Positions 26,887 through 36,022 of a stretch of DNA of 64,000 nucleotides are shown one piece after another. Each line of letters starts with the position of its first letter. Position 1 is the first letter of the stretch. Location of the stretch: the NCBI RefSeq assembly GCF_000759715.1, contig NZ_BBLU01000002.1, positions 1 through 64,000 on the forward strand, in the 5' to 3' direction. A program made the position numbers and the translations under genes. The notes under the pieces are model-generated. The model saw nothing but the letters and a program-made list of their open reading frames with translations, was not told the DNA's origin and did not search any database. This DNA is from Demequina mangrovi (GTDB taxonomy: Bacteria > Actinomycetota > Actinomycetes > Actinomycetales > Demequinaceae).

Positions 26887-29800
26887 CGCGAGTCCTCGTC
26901 CCATCCGAAGAACAGGCGCTCGGTCACGGCGCGGGCCCTCCTCGAGTTGCGCGAGTACCTCTCGTCGAGCTCGGAGCCGGTGAGCGAGGTGCCCAGGATC
27001 TCCGCGAGCACGCCGAGCTCCTTGAGGTCCGGCGGCAGCACGTCGGTGTCGCGCGCGTTCCCGCGCAGGGCGAGCGCGCCGCGCAGGTCGGTCGCCAGCA
27101 CCCACGCCGAGCGCAGCTGGTTGGCGTCGGGCCTGGCGATGAGGTCGAGCTCCGCGGCGGCGGCGAGCGCGTCGAGCGTGATCGTGGTGCGGATCTCGGG
27201 GTAACGATGGCCGTGGCGGAGCTGCGTGAGCTGGACCACCCACTCGACGTCGGACAGGCCACCCGGACCCAGCTTGAGGTGGCGGCGCGGGTCGATGCCC
27301 CGGGGCAGCCGCTCGGCCTCCATGCGCGCCTTGAGCAGGCGCATCTGCTTGAGGGCGTTGTCGGGCAGCCTCTCGGGGTAGCGCACCCCGTCGATCATCG
27401 CGACGAAGGCCTCCTTGAGCTCGGCGTCGCCCGCGCAGGGCCGCGCGCGCAGCAGCGCCTGCGCCTCCCACGGATCCGACCACCGCCCGTAGTAGTCGGT
27501 GCAGGAGGCGAGCGAGCGCGCCAGCGGGCCGTTGCGCCCCTCGGGCCGGAGGTCGGCATCGATCTCGAGCGGCGGCTGCGGGCCCACCTTCTGCAGCAGG
27601 GAGCGGAGCTCCTGGGCGAGCGCCACCGCGATCGCCTGGCCGTCCGGCGCGTCGCCGTCCCAGACGAACTGGACGTCGGCGTCGGAGGCGTAGCCCATCT
27701 CGAGGCCGCCGTAGCGCCCCATCGCGATGACCGCGAAGCGGATCGGGAGCCCGTCCTCGAGCCCGCGCGCCTCGGCGACCTTGTGGCGCGCGATCCGCAG
27801 CGCGCCCTCGATCAGCATGTCGGCGCTGTGCGACACGGCGAGCGCCGCCGCGGACGAGTTGATGAGCCCGAGCGTGTCCGCGGCGGCCACGCGCGACAGC
27901 TCGCGCCGTCGCAGCCCGCGCAGCGCCGTGATCGCCTGCTCCGGGTCGTTCGAGCGCCGCAGCACGGCGTCGGCCTCGCGCCACAGCCGCGCGTAGTCGC
28001 GCGGGACCAGGTCCTCGTCGCGGTCGAGCCAGGTGACGGCCTCGCCGCCCGACGCGAGCAGCGCGCGCGCCACGTAGCGCGACGTCGAGAGCAGACGGGC
28101 GAGCCTCTCCGCGGCGGTGCCGGAGTCGCGCAGCAGCTTGAGGTACCACTGCGTGCCGCGCAGCTGCTCCGAGAGCTGGCGGAAGGCCAGCAGCCCCGCG
28201 TCCGGGTCGGCGCCCTGCGCGAACCACCCGATGAGCGCCGGCATGAGCTGGCGTTGGATGGCGGTGGTGCGCGAGACGCCCTCGGTGAGCGCCTGGATGT
28301 GGCGGTACGCGCCCGCCGGATCGACGAAGCCCACGGCGGCGAGGCGGGCCTTGGCGGCCGCATCGTCCAGCCGTGCCTCGTCGGCGCTCAGCCGCGCGAC
28401 CACGGGCAGGATGGGCCGGTAGAACATCTCGAGGTGCATGGCGCGCACGTCGCGGCGGATGTCCGTCCAGACCTCGTCCATGTACTCGACCGTCGCGAAG
28501 CCGCTCGCGCGGGCGAGGATCCTGCGCTCCTGGTCGTCCTCGGGCATGAGGTGGGTGCGGGTGAGCTTGCGCAGCTGGAGACGATGCTCCCAGACCCTGA
28601 GCTGACGGTACGAGCGGTCCATCGCGGCCGCCTGAGGGCGGCCGACGTAGCCGCCGGCCCGCAGGCGCGCGAGCGCGTCGAGCGTGCCTCGCACGCGCAG
28701 CGATTCGTCCGCGCGTCCGTGCACCAGCTGCAGCAGCTGGATGGTGAACTCGACGTCGCGCAGGCCGCCCGGGCCCAGCTTGATCTGCCGGTCGGCCTCC
28801 GCGGCGGGGACGTGCTGCTCGACGCGACGGCGCATCGCCTGCGCGGACTCGACGAAGCCCTCCCGCTCGACCGCCTTCCACACCATCGGCTGCAGCGTCT
28901 CGACGTAGCGTCGACCCACCTCGGGGTCGCCTGCCGCCGGCCTGGCCTTGAGCAGCGCCTGGAACTCCCACGTCTGGGCCCACCGCTCGTAGTAGGCCTG
29001 GTGGCTCGCGAGGTTGCGCACCAGGGGCCCGTCGCGGCCCTCGGGCCGCAGGTTGGGGTCGACCTCCCACAGCGCGGGCTCGACGCCCATGCCGCCGCAC
29101 GCCTTCGCGGCCGCGACCGCGAGACGCGTCGCGATCTGGAGCGACCGGGCGTCCTCGACGCCCTCGGCCGGCTCGGCGACGTAGATGACGTCGACGTCCG
29201 AGACGTAGTTGAGCTCGCGCGCGCCGCACTTGCCCATCGCGATGATCGCGAGCCTCGTCGCGGCATGGTCGGGCTCGTCGTGCCGGGCGATCGCGAGGCC
29301 CGCGTCGAGCGCCGCGCCGGCCAGATCCGCGAGGGCCGCGCCCACGTCCGGCATGAGCGTGGGCGGCGAGTGCTCGAACAGGTCCGCGGCGGCGATGCGC
29401 AGGAGCGCGCGGCGGTACGCGATGCGCATCGCGGCGATCCCCTCGGCGCCGCCGAGCGTGGCGACCGGCGCCGGGTCCCGCGGGTTCGCCCCGACCGCCT
29501 CGAGCAGCGCGGCGCGGGTGTCGACGGCCGTGAAGGGCTCCCCCTCGGGCCATCGCTCGAAGTCCTCGAGGAACGCCGGATGACGGATGAGGAAGTCGCC
29601 CAGCGCGAGGGAGCCGCCCAGCAGCACGCCGAGCTGCGCGCCCGCCCGGGTGCGCGACATCCGCACCAGCGTGTCGAGGTGGCCCTGGTCCCGGGCGGCC
29701 TCGGCCAGGCGCAGGAGCTGCAGGAGCCCCGCGTCCGGATCGGCGAGATACGACACCGCGGTCGCGGGATCGTCGATCTCGATCCCCGTGATCTCGAGGA

Positions 29801-29888
29801 TCTCGGCGACCAGCCGCTCGGCCCGGGCGGGCTCCGCCGCTCCCGCCCGCCTCAGCCTGGTGGTGAACGAGACCTCGCGTGCGCTCAT
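26883..29888 (-). CDS. glnE: Bifunctional glutamine synthetase adenylyltransferase/deadenylase
   Basis: GlnE (1001 residues) switches glutamine synthetase off by adenylylating its tyrosine and on again by deadenylylation. Both nucleotidyltransferase domains keep their motifs: AIIAMGKCGARELNYVSDVD in the N-terminal removase half and AVIAMGRYGGLEMGYASDAD in the C-terminal transferase half. Length is normal for actinobacteria. It lies 10 nt after glnA2, and its likely target is the GlnA encoded at 8361, which has the modified tyrosine. Confidence 0.96.
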   Translation of the reverse strand: MSAREVSFTTRLRRAGAAEPARAERLVAEILEITGIEIDDPATAVSYLADPDAGLLQLLRLAEAARDQGHLDTLVRMSRTRAGAQLGVLLGGSLALGDFLIRHPAFLEDFERWPEGEPFTAVDTRAALLEAVGANPRDPAPVATLGGAEGIAAMRIAYRRALLRIAAADLFEHSPPTLMPDVGAALADLAGAALDAGLAIARHDEPDHAATRLAIIAMGKCGARELNYVSDVDVIYVAEPAEGVEDARSLQIATRLAVAAAKACGGMGVEPALWEVDPNLRPEGRDGPLVRNLASHQAYYERWAQTWEFQALLKARPAAGDPEVGRRYVETLQPMVWKAVEREGFVESAQAMRRRVEQHVPAAEADRQIKLGPGGLRDVEFTIQLLQLVHGRADESLRVRGTLDALARLRAGGYVGRPQAAAMDRSYRQLRVWEHRLQLRKLTRTHLMPEDDQERRILARASGFATVEYMDEVWTDIRRDVRAMHLEMFYRPILPVVARLSADEARLDDAAAKARLAAVGFVDPAGAYRHIQALTEGVSRTTAIQRQLMPALIGWFAQGADPDAGLLAFRQLSEQLRGTQWYLKLLRDSGTAAERLARLLSTSRYVARALLASGGEAVTWLDRDEDLVPRDYARLWREADAVLRRSNDPEQAITALRGLRRRELSRVAAADTLGLINSSAAALAVSHSADMLIEGALRIARHKVAEARGLEDGLPIRFAVIAMGRYGGLEMGYASDADVQFVWDGDAPDGQAIAVALAQELRSLLQKVGPQPPLEIDADLRPEGRNGPLARSLASCTDYYGRWSDPWEAQALLRARPCAGDAELKEAFVAMIDGVRYPERLPDNALKQMRLLKARMEAERLPRGIDPRRHLKLGPGGLSDVEWVVQLTQLRHGHRYPEIRTTITLDALAAAAELDLIARPDANQLRSAWVLATDLRGALALRGNARDTDVLPPDLKELGVLAEILGTSLTGSELDERYSRNSRRARAVTERLFFGWDEDSR

Positions 29889-29898
29889 GGCGCTCCTG

Positions 29899-31233
29899 TC
29901 ACAGCACCGACAGGTACGTGTCGAGCTCGTACGGCGTGACCTGGGCGCGATACGCCTCCCACTCGGCCCGCTTGTTGCGCAGCACGAAGTCGAAGACCCG
30001 CTCCCCCAGCGTCTCGGCCACCAGCTCGGAGCGCTCCATCTCGGCGATCGCCTCCGCGAGCGACGTGGGCAGCGGCTCGTAACCGAGCGCGCGACGCTCG
30101 GCGTTGGAGAGCTCCCACACGTCGTCCTCGGCGCCCTCGGGCAGCTCGAGGCCGTCCTCGATGCCCTTGAGGCCCGCCGCGAGCAGCACCGAGAACGCGA
30201 GGTACGGGTTCGCGGCGGAGTCCATGGCCCGGTACTCGACCCGCGCGGACTGGCTCTTGCCGGGCTTGTGCACGGGTACGCGCACCAGCGCGGAACGGTT
30301 GTTCGAGCCCCAGCACACGTAGGACGGAGCCTCGGCGCCGCCCCAGAGTCGCTTGTACGAGTTGACGTACTGGTTGGTGATCGCGGTGATCTCAGGGGCG
30401 TACTTGAGCAGGCCCGCCATGAACTGGCGCGCGGTGACCGAGAGGCCCATCTCCGCGCCGGCCTCGTGGAACGCGTTGCGGTCCCCCTCGAACAGGCTCA
30501 TGTGCGTGTGCATGCCGGAGCCCGGCGCCTCGAACAGCGGCTTGGGCATGAAGGAGGCGAACACGCCCTGCTCGAGCGCGACCTCCTTGATCACGGTGCG
30601 GAACGTCATGATGTTGTCGGCCGTGGTGAGCGCGTCGGCGTACCGCAGGTCGATCTCGTTCTGACCGGGCCCCGCCTCGTGGTGGCTGAACTCGACCGAG
30701 ATGCCCATGTTCTCGAGCATCGTGATCGCCTCGCGGCGGAAGTTGTGCGCCGTGCCGCGCGGCACGTTGTCGAAGTAGCCTGCGCGGTCCACCGGGACCG
30801 GCTGCTGGCCGGTCTCGAACTGCTTGAACAGGTAGAACTCGATCTCGGGGTGCGTGTAGAAGCTGAAGCCCTGCTCGGACGCCTTGTCCAGCGTGCGCTT
30901 GAGCACCTGACGGGGGTCGGACAGCGCCGGCTCACCGTCGGGCGTGTAGATGTCACAGAACATGCGCGCGGCGCCCTGACGCTCGCCGCGCCACGGCAGG
31001 ATCTGGTACGAGGCCGGGTCCGGCTTCGCGATCATGTCCGCCTCGTACACGCGCGTCAGGCCCTCGACGGCCGAGCCGTCGAAGCCGATCCCCTCGGCGA
31101 ACGCGTTCTCGAGCTCCGCCGGCGCGATCGCGACCGACTTGAGGATGCCGAGCACGTCCGTGAACCAGAGCCTGATGAAGCGGATGTCGCGCTCCTCGAC
31201 GCTGCGGAGCACATATTCCTGCTGCTTGTCCAT
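29899..31233 (-). CDS. glnA2: Glutamine synthetase, GlnA2 type (GSI-alpha-like)
   Basis: A 444-residue glutamine synthetase paralogue, shorter than GlnA. It keeps EIEFYLF, FSHHEAGPGQNEIDLRY and GSGMHTHMSL. It has no [10 protein letters not shown] adenylylation loop, the matching region reading VWELSNAERRALGYEPLP, so it should escape GlnE control although it shares an operon with glnE. The actinobacterial order glnA2-glnE is conserved. The start at 31233 lacks a strong ribosome site, and CAGGAT 7 nt upstream could be a -10 of a leaderless transcript. Confidence 0.93.
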   Translation of the reverse strand: MDKQQEYVLRSVEERDIRFIRLWFTDVLGILKSVAIAPAELENAFAEGIGFDGSAVEGLTRVYEADMIAKPDPASYQILPWRGERQGAARMFCDIYTPDGEPALSDPRQVLKRTLDKASEQGFSFYTHPEIEFYLFKQFETGQQPVPVDRAGYFDNVPRGTAHNFRREAITMLENMGISVEFSHHEAGPGQNEIDLRYADALTTADNIMTFRTVIKEVALEQGVFASFMPKPLFEAPGSGMHTHMSLFEGDRNAFHEAGAEMGLSVTARQFMAGLLKYAPEITAITNQYVNSYKRLWGGAEAPSYVCWGSNNRSALVRVPVHKPGKSQSARVEYRAMDSAANPYLAFSVLLAAGLKGIEDGLELPEGAEDDVWELSNAERRALGYEPLPTSLAEAIAEMERSELVAETLGERVFDFVLRNKRAEWEAYRAQVTPYELDTYLSVL

Positions 31234-31295
31234 GCCGCCTATCCTGCACCATCCATGTGACGATCGTGTGTCCCGTCGCCTCGTGCCGCGCGCCC

Positions 31296-31301
31296 TACGC
31301 T
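31296..31301 (+). promoter_or_regulatory. -10 box of leaderless nadE
   Basis: TACGCT (TAnnnT) followed by 6 nt and the nadE ATG. There is no ribosome-binding purine run, so a leaderless transcript is predicted. Confidence 0.6.
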
Positions 31302-31307
31302 TGACCC

Positions 31308-32954
31308 ATGTCCGACCTCCGCATCGCACTCGCCCAGATCAACACCTGCGTGGGCGACATCGCTGGTAACGCCGCGCTCATCCTCGACCGGTGCCGCGCC
31401 GCCCACGCTCTGGGCGCGCACGTGGTCGCGTTCCCGGAGATGACCACCACCGGGTACCCGATCGAGGACCTCGCGCTGCGCTCGAGCTTCCAGCGCGCCG
31501 CGGCGCGCGCGGTCGACGAGATCGCCGCCGCGCTCGACGCGGAGGCGCTCGGCGAGCTCACGGTGATGATCGGCACGCTGGGCGTCTCGCAGGCGGGGCG
31601 GCCCTTCAATCAGGCGGTCGTGATCCAGGGCGGCGCCGTGGTCGCGCGCTACAACAAGCACCACCTCCCCAACTACGGTGTCTTCGACGAGCGGCGCATC
31701 TTCGCCTCGGGCGAGGACCCCTGCGTGGTCTCCCCCGGCGGCTCGCCCGTGGGCATCGCGATCTGCGAGGACATCTGGCAGGACGGCGGCACCGTCGCGC
31801 AGCTGACGGGCCAGGGCCTGCGGCTGCTCGTGGTCCTCAACGGCTCCCCGTTCGAGGAGGGCAAGGGCCACACCCGCGTCGAGCTCGCGGCGCGCCGCGC
31901 CCGCGAGGTCGGGGCGCCGGTCGCCTACGTCAACCTGTGGGGCGGCCAGGACGACCTCGTCTTCGACGGCCACTCGTTCATCGTCTCCGCCTCGGGCGAG
32001 GTGGTCGCCTCCGCGCCCGGCTTCTCCGACGCGATGATCGTGTGGGACGTGCCCGCCGCGGGCACGCCGGCGCTCGTCTCGGGCATCGCGCCCGCCGAGG
32101 ACCTCGACGAGCAGACCTACTGGGCGTGCGTCACCGGACTGCGCGACTACGTGGTGAAGAACGGCTTCCGCAGCGTCATCCTCGGGATGTCCGGCGGCAT
32201 CGACTCGGCGCTCACCGCCGCGATCGCCGCCGACGCGATCGGCGGGGAGAACGTGGTCGGCGTGTCGATGCCGTCGGAGTTCTCCTCCGACCACTCGAAG
32301 GACGATGCGGCGGACCTCGCCAAGCGCATCGGCGCCGACTACCGCGTCGAGCCGATCGCCCGGCTGGTCGACGGGTTCCAGGACCAGCTCGCGCTCACCG
32401 GCGTCGCCGAGGAGAACCTCCAGGCGCGCGTGCGCGGCGTCATCCTCATGGGGCTGTCGAACCGCGAGGGGCACCTGGTGATCGCGCCGGGCAACAAGAG
32501 CGAGCTCGCCACCGGCTACGCGACGATTTATGACGCGGGCTCGATCGGCGGCTTCGCCCCGCTCAAGGACCTCGACAAGACCCGCGTGTGGGAGCTCGCC
32601 CGTTGGCGCAACGCCTACGCGGAGTCGCGCGGCGAGGTCGCGCCGATCCCCGAGAGCTCGATCACCAAGCCGCCGAGCGCCGAGCTCCGCCCCGGCCAGA
32701 CCGACCAGGACTCGCTCCCCGACTACGCGCTGCTCGACGAGGTGCTCGACGCGTACGTCGAGCACGCCGAGGGCCGCGAGGAGCTGCTCGCGCGCGGCTT
32801 CGAGCCCGCGGTGGTGGACAAGGTGCTGTCCCTCGTGGACCGCGCCGAGTGGAAGCGCCGCCAGTACCCGCCGGGCGCCAAGGTGACGGCGCTCGCCTTC
32901 GGCCGCGACCGCCGCCTGCCGATCACCTCCCGCTGGCGCGAGCTCGAGGGCTGA
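31308..32954 (+). CDS. nadE: Glutamine-dependent NAD+ synthetase
   Basis: A 548-residue fused enzyme making NAD+ from deamido-NAD+, ATP and glutamine. The N-terminal nitrilase-fold glutaminase has E44 (FPEMTT), a lysine in YNKHHLPNYGVFDE and nucleophile C153 (GIAICEDIW). The C-terminal synthetase has the ATP-pyrophosphatase loop SGGIDSA from S295 and ends with FGRDRRLPI. This is the short two-domain form rather than the ~680-residue mycobacterial type. Confidence 0.96.
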   Translation: MSDLRIALAQINTCVGDIAGNAALILDRCRAAHALGAHVVAFPEMTTTGYPIEDLALRSSFQRAAARAVDEIAAALDAEALGELTVMIGTLGVSQAGRPFNQAVVIQGGAVVARYNKHHLPNYGVFDERRIFASGEDPCVVSPGGSPVGIAICEDIWQDGGTVAQLTGQGLRLLVVLNGSPFEEGKGHTRVELAARRAREVGAPVAYVNLWGGQDDLVFDGHSFIVSASGEVVASAPGFSDAMIVWDVPAAGTPALVSGIAPAEDLDEQTYWACVTGLRDYVVKNGFRSVILGMSGGIDSALTAAIAADAIGGENVVGVSMPSEFSSDHSKDDAADLAKRIGADYRVEPIARLVDGFQDQLALTGVAEENLQARVRGVILMGLSNREGHLVIAPGNKSELATGYATIYDAGSIGGFAPLKDLDKTRVWELARWRNAYAESRGEVAPIPESSITKPPSAELRPGQTDQDSLPDYALLDEVLDAYVEHAEGREELLARGFEPAVVDKVLSLVDRAEWKRRQYPPGAKVTALAFGRDRRLPITSRWRELEG

Positions 32955-33003
32955 CCGGCGCGGTCCGCCCCGCCGATCCCGCCCGACCCCGCCGCCTCGC
33001 GAA

Positions 33004-33046
33004 ATGGGGCGCCCAGCGTCGCTTTCCGGCCCTCGCAGCGCCCCAT
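33004..33046 (+). terminator. Possible nadE terminator hairpin
   Basis: ATGGGGCGC (33004-33012) pairs with GCGCCCCAT (33038-33046) across a 25-nt loop. GCGCCCCATGGGGCG itself is also palindromic. It is 50 nt after the nadE stop. The long loop and missing U tract make this uncertain. Confidence 0.35.
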
Positions 33047-33123
33047 GGGGCGATTCGCACTGGCACTGCGCGCCGCATCGTGCCCGGTCACCGGCGCTTC
33101 GCACCCCGTGAGACAGTGGAGCC

Positions 33124-33930
33124 ATGAGCCGCAAGAAGGTCCGGATCCACCACTTCAAGGAGATGAAGCAGCGGGGCGAGAAGATCGCCATGCTGACCGC
33201 CTACGACTTCCCCACCGCCCGCGCGTTCGACGCCGGCGGCGCGGACATCCTCCTGGTCGGCGACTCGCTCGGCGACAACATGCTCGGCATGGAGTCGACC
33301 GTGCCGCTCGAGCTCGACGAGATGATCCCGTTCGCGCGCGCCGTGGTGCGCGGCGCCGAGCACGCCTTCGTGGTCGCCGACCTCCCGTTCGGCGCGTACG
33401 AGGTCTCGCCCGAGCAGGCCGTCGAGTCCTCGATCCGCATGGTCAAGCTCTCGGGCGCCCACGCGATCAAGTTCGAGGGCGGGCGCCGCATCGCGCGCCA
33501 GGTCAAGGCCGTGACCGATGCCGGCATCCCGTTCTGCGGCCACCTCGGCTTCACGCCCCAGTCCGAGACGGCGCTGGGCGGCCGCCGCATCCAGGGTCGC
33601 GGCGAGCACGGCATCGAGGAGCTGGTGGCCGATGCCCTCGCGCTCCAGGAGGCCGGCGCCTTCGCGGTCGTGCTCGAGATGGTGATCGCGCCCGCGGCCA
33701 AGGCCGTGACCGAGGCCCTCGACATCCCCACCATCGGCATCGGCGCGGGCCCCGACACCGACGGCCAGGTGCTCGTGTGGCTCGACATGGCCGGCGTGGG
33801 CGACTGGCACCCGCGCTTCTCGAAGCAGTTCGGCGCGGTGGGCCAGGCGATGACCGATGCGGCCGCCGCGTACGTCGGCGAGGTCAAGGACGTCGCCTTC
33901 CCCGCCGCCGAGCACACGTTCGAGAGCTGA
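33124..33930 (+). CDS. panB: 3-methyl-2-oxobutanoate hydroxymethyltransferase
   Basis: PanB (268 residues) adds a hydroxymethyl group from 5,10-methylene-tetrahydrofolate to ketoisovalerate, the first committed step to pantothenate. Motifs are MLTAYDFPTARAFD, the Mg-binding VGDSLGDNMLG, KFEGG and the catalytic glutamate in FAVVLEMV, followed by TIGIGAGPDTDGQVLV. No panC or panD lies beside it. A GACAGT element 6 nt before the ATG may be the -10 of a leaderless transcript. Confidence 0.95.
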   Translation: MSRKKVRIHHFKEMKQRGEKIAMLTAYDFPTARAFDAGGADILLVGDSLGDNMLGMESTVPLELDEMIPFARAVVRGAEHAFVVADLPFGAYEVSPEQAVESSIRMVKLSGAHAIKFEGGRRIARQVKAVTDAGIPFCGHLGFTPQSETALGGRRIQGRGEHGIEELVADALALQEAGAFAVVLEMVIAPAAKAVTEALDIPTIGIGAGPDTDGQVLVWLDMAGVGDWHPRFSKQFGAVGQAMTDAAAAYVGEVKDVAFPAAEHTFES

Positions 33931-33934
33931 GCCG

Positions 33935-34786
33935 GTGGCGTCGATCGTCGTCACCGGCTCGGAGGGCAAGCTCGGGCGCCACGTGGTCGCACGCCTCGCC
34001 GCGGACGGCCACGCCGTCCACCGTCTCGACACGAAGCCGCTCCCGCCGGCGATGGACTACACCCGCATCGACCTCACGGACGCCGGCCAGGCGATGGACG
34101 CGATGTTCGGCGCCCAGGACCGCTACGACGGCGTCGACGCGGTGGTGCACCTCGCCGCGGTGCCCGCGCCCGGCCAGATGACCGACGTCGCGACCTTCCA
34201 CCACAACATCGCCGCGACGTTCAACGTGTTCCAGGGCGCCCGTCGCGCCGGGATCCGGGACATCGTCTACGCGTCCTCCGAGACCGTGCTCGGCCTGCCC
34301 TTCGAGACTCCCCCGCCGTACATCCCCGTCGACGAGGACTACGACGCGCGCCCCGAGTCCCACTACTCGCTGGTGAAGCACCTCGAGGAGCAGATGGCGA
34401 TCCAGCTGTGCCGCTGGGATCCCGACCTCAAGATCCTCGCGCTGCGCTTCTCCAACGTCATGGACGTCGAGGACTACGCCGCCTTCCCCGCCTTCGACGA
34501 GGACCCGAAGGCGCGCCGCTGGAACCTCTGGGGCTACATCGACGGGCGCGACGGGGCCGCCGCCGTCGCGGATGCGCTGGCGTACGAGCCGCGAGGCTTC
34601 GACCGCTTCGTCGTCGCCAACGCGGACACCGTGATGTCACGGTCCTCGGCGGACCTCGCGGAGGCCGAGTTCCCGGGCGTGCCCGTCACCAAGGAGCTCG
34701 GCGAGCACGAGACGATGCTGTCGATCGACAAGGCTCGCCGCCTGCTCGGCTACGAGCCGCAGCACTCCTGGCGCCACCACGTCTGA
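33935..34786 (+). CDS. NAD(P)-dependent epimerase/dehydratase (extended SDR)
   Basis: A 283-residue short-chain dehydrogenase of the extended type. It has the Rossmann loop VTGSEGKLGRHV at residues 6-17, VVHLAAVPAPG as the active-site strand and the catalytic pair in HYSLVKH (Y and K). These proteins oxidise, epimerise or dehydrate sugar nucleotides, and the exact substrate is unknown. The GTG at 33935 begins 5 nt after panB, so the two are co-transcribed. Confidence 0.85.
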   Translation: MASIVVTGSEGKLGRHVVARLAADGHAVHRLDTKPLPPAMDYTRIDLTDAGQAMDAMFGAQDRYDGVDAVVHLAAVPAPGQMTDVATFHHNIAATFNVFQGARRAGIRDIVYASSETVLGLPFETPPPYIPVDEDYDARPESHYSLVKHLEEQMAIQLCRWDPDLKILALRFSNVMDVEDYAAFPAFDEDPKARRWNLWGYIDGRDGAAAVADALAYEPRGFDRFVVANADTVMSRSSADLAEAEFPGVPVTKELGEHETMLSIDKARRLLGYEPQHSWRHHV

Positions 34787-34801
34787 CGCTCCGCGCGCGT
34801 C

Positions 34802-35749
34802 CTACGCCGGCATGGGCTGAAGCACCGGCGGTGTCCAGGTCCCGTCCACGATCTCGCGTCGCGGACGGTACAGGCGCAGCACGATGCCCCACTCCCCGGG
34901 CACGGGGATGTCGTTCGGCCCCTGCGGGATGCCGTGGACCAACCTCACGGTCACGGCGCCCGCGTCGTCGGGCGTCGCGGTGACGCTGTTGACCGTGTAC
35001 CTCTCGTGGGGGTTGGGCTCAAAGAAGCCGTCGCCGTTGTAGACGGAGATGGACCAGAAGGCGTCGACGGGCACGTCGGCGAGCACGATCTCGTGGTCCA
35101 CCGTCGGATCGTCCGGGGCCAGCGACACATACACCGCCTCGCTCGTGGGAAGCCCGCCCCAGCCCGACGCGGTGCCGATGAGATGGTGTATCGGGTCGAC
35201 CTCGCCCGCTCTGCCGAACGCGCCCGTGTAGTCGCTCAGCCCTGCGGCGAGCGCGAGGAGCGCCGCGCGGGTCGCGTCGAGGCTCGCCGTGTCGTAGTCC
35301 GGGTAGGCGAACGGCTCGCCCCCGCCGCCCGACAGGGACACCTGGTCCTGAAGCGCTCCCACCGCGGCGACGTCCGCGGGGTCCGACGGGTCCACCAGGA
35401 TCCGCAGCGCGACCAGGGCGTACCGGGTCCCCACCGTCGCCTCGTCGAGGACGTGCTCCCCCGCATCGTGCAGGATCACGGGGATGTGGTGGTCGTTGCT
35501 CACGATCATCGCGGACAGGTACCGACCGTCGGCGTCCGGCAGCGTGAGCGTGACCGGCCGCGCGAGGTCGACCACCCCGAAGCTGTAGAGAGTGTCGCGG
35601 TTCATGCGGATCACCGTCTGCTCATCGATGGGCGTGGGCGCGCGGTGATGCGCGAGAGCTCCCGGGCCGCCCGCGCTCCGCTGGATGTCCGCGAACATGC
35701 GATCGGTCTCGGCGCGCACGAACGTGTCGACGTTGACATGGATGCTCAT
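34802..35749 (-). CDS. DUF1254/DUF1214 domain protein
   Basis: A 315-residue protein. The N-terminal half matches DUF1254 (TVIRMNRDTLYSFGVVDL, then LPDADGRYLSAMIV). The C-terminal half matches DUF1214 (FWSISVYNGDGFFEPN, ending RLYRPRREIVDGTWTPP). It is shorter than most two-domain members. No signal peptide is present, so it seems cytosolic here although many relatives are exported. Function is unknown. GGAGG supports the ATG at 35749. It converges with the epimerase gene, 15 nt apart. Confidence 0.8.
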   Translation of the reverse strand: MSIHVNVDTFVRAETDRMFADIQRSAGGPGALAHHRAPTPIDEQTVIRMNRDTLYSFGVVDLARPVTLTLPDADGRYLSAMIVSNDHHIPVILHDAGEHVLDEATVGTRYALVALRILVDPSDPADVAAVGALQDQVSLSGGGGEPFAYPDYDTASLDATRAALLALAAGLSDYTGAFGRAGEVDPIHHLIGTASGWGGLPTSEAVYVSLAPDDPTVDHEIVLADVPVDAFWSISVYNGDGFFEPNPHERYTVNSVTATPDDAGAVTVRLVHGIPQGPNDIPVPGEWGIVLRLYRPRREIVDGTWTPPVLQPMPA

Positions 35750-35790
35750 GGCGAGCCTCCTCATGAAGGGCGGACCCTCCGACGCGGGGT

Positions 35791-35991
35791 CTACGACTCG
35801 TTCCGCCAACGGTCGTCGTCATCGTCCCAGGACTCGGTGCGGTGCTTCGCGATCTCCAGCGCCCCTGCCGCCTCCTCGGCCGTCGGGTACGGGCCCATGA
35901 GGTGCTCCCACGAGCTCTGACGGCCCTTCTCGACCATCTTCGTGCGCGTGTTGAAGAAGTACTCGACCGGGTGGTCGCTCTCGGGTGACAT
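35791..35991 (-). CDS. Small conserved actinobacterial protein (SPOR-like)
   Basis: A 66-residue acidic protein reading SDHPVEYFFNTRTKMVEKG, then SSWEHLMGPYPTAEEAAGAL and an Asp-rich tail. The GPYPTAEEA segment resembles SPOR-type small proteins often found beside map in actinobacteria. The second ATG (35991) has GGAGG at proper distance, and the first (35997) is too close. It lies divergent from map with only 31 nt between starts. Confidence 0.72.
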   Translation of the reverse strand: MSPESDHPVEYFFNTRTKMVEKGRQSSWEHLMGPYPTAEEAAGALEIAKHRTESWDDDDDRWRNES

Positions 35992-36009
35992 CGGCATCGC
36001 CTCCGTGAA

Positions 36010-36015
36010 TAGACT
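36010..36015 (+). promoter_or_regulatory. -10 box of leaderless map-ppgK operon
   Basis: TAGACT (TAnnnT) followed by 7 nt and the map ATG. There is no Shine-Dalgarno sequence. The box lies between the divergent start codons. Confidence 0.55.
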
Positions 36016-36022
36016 GCCAGCC

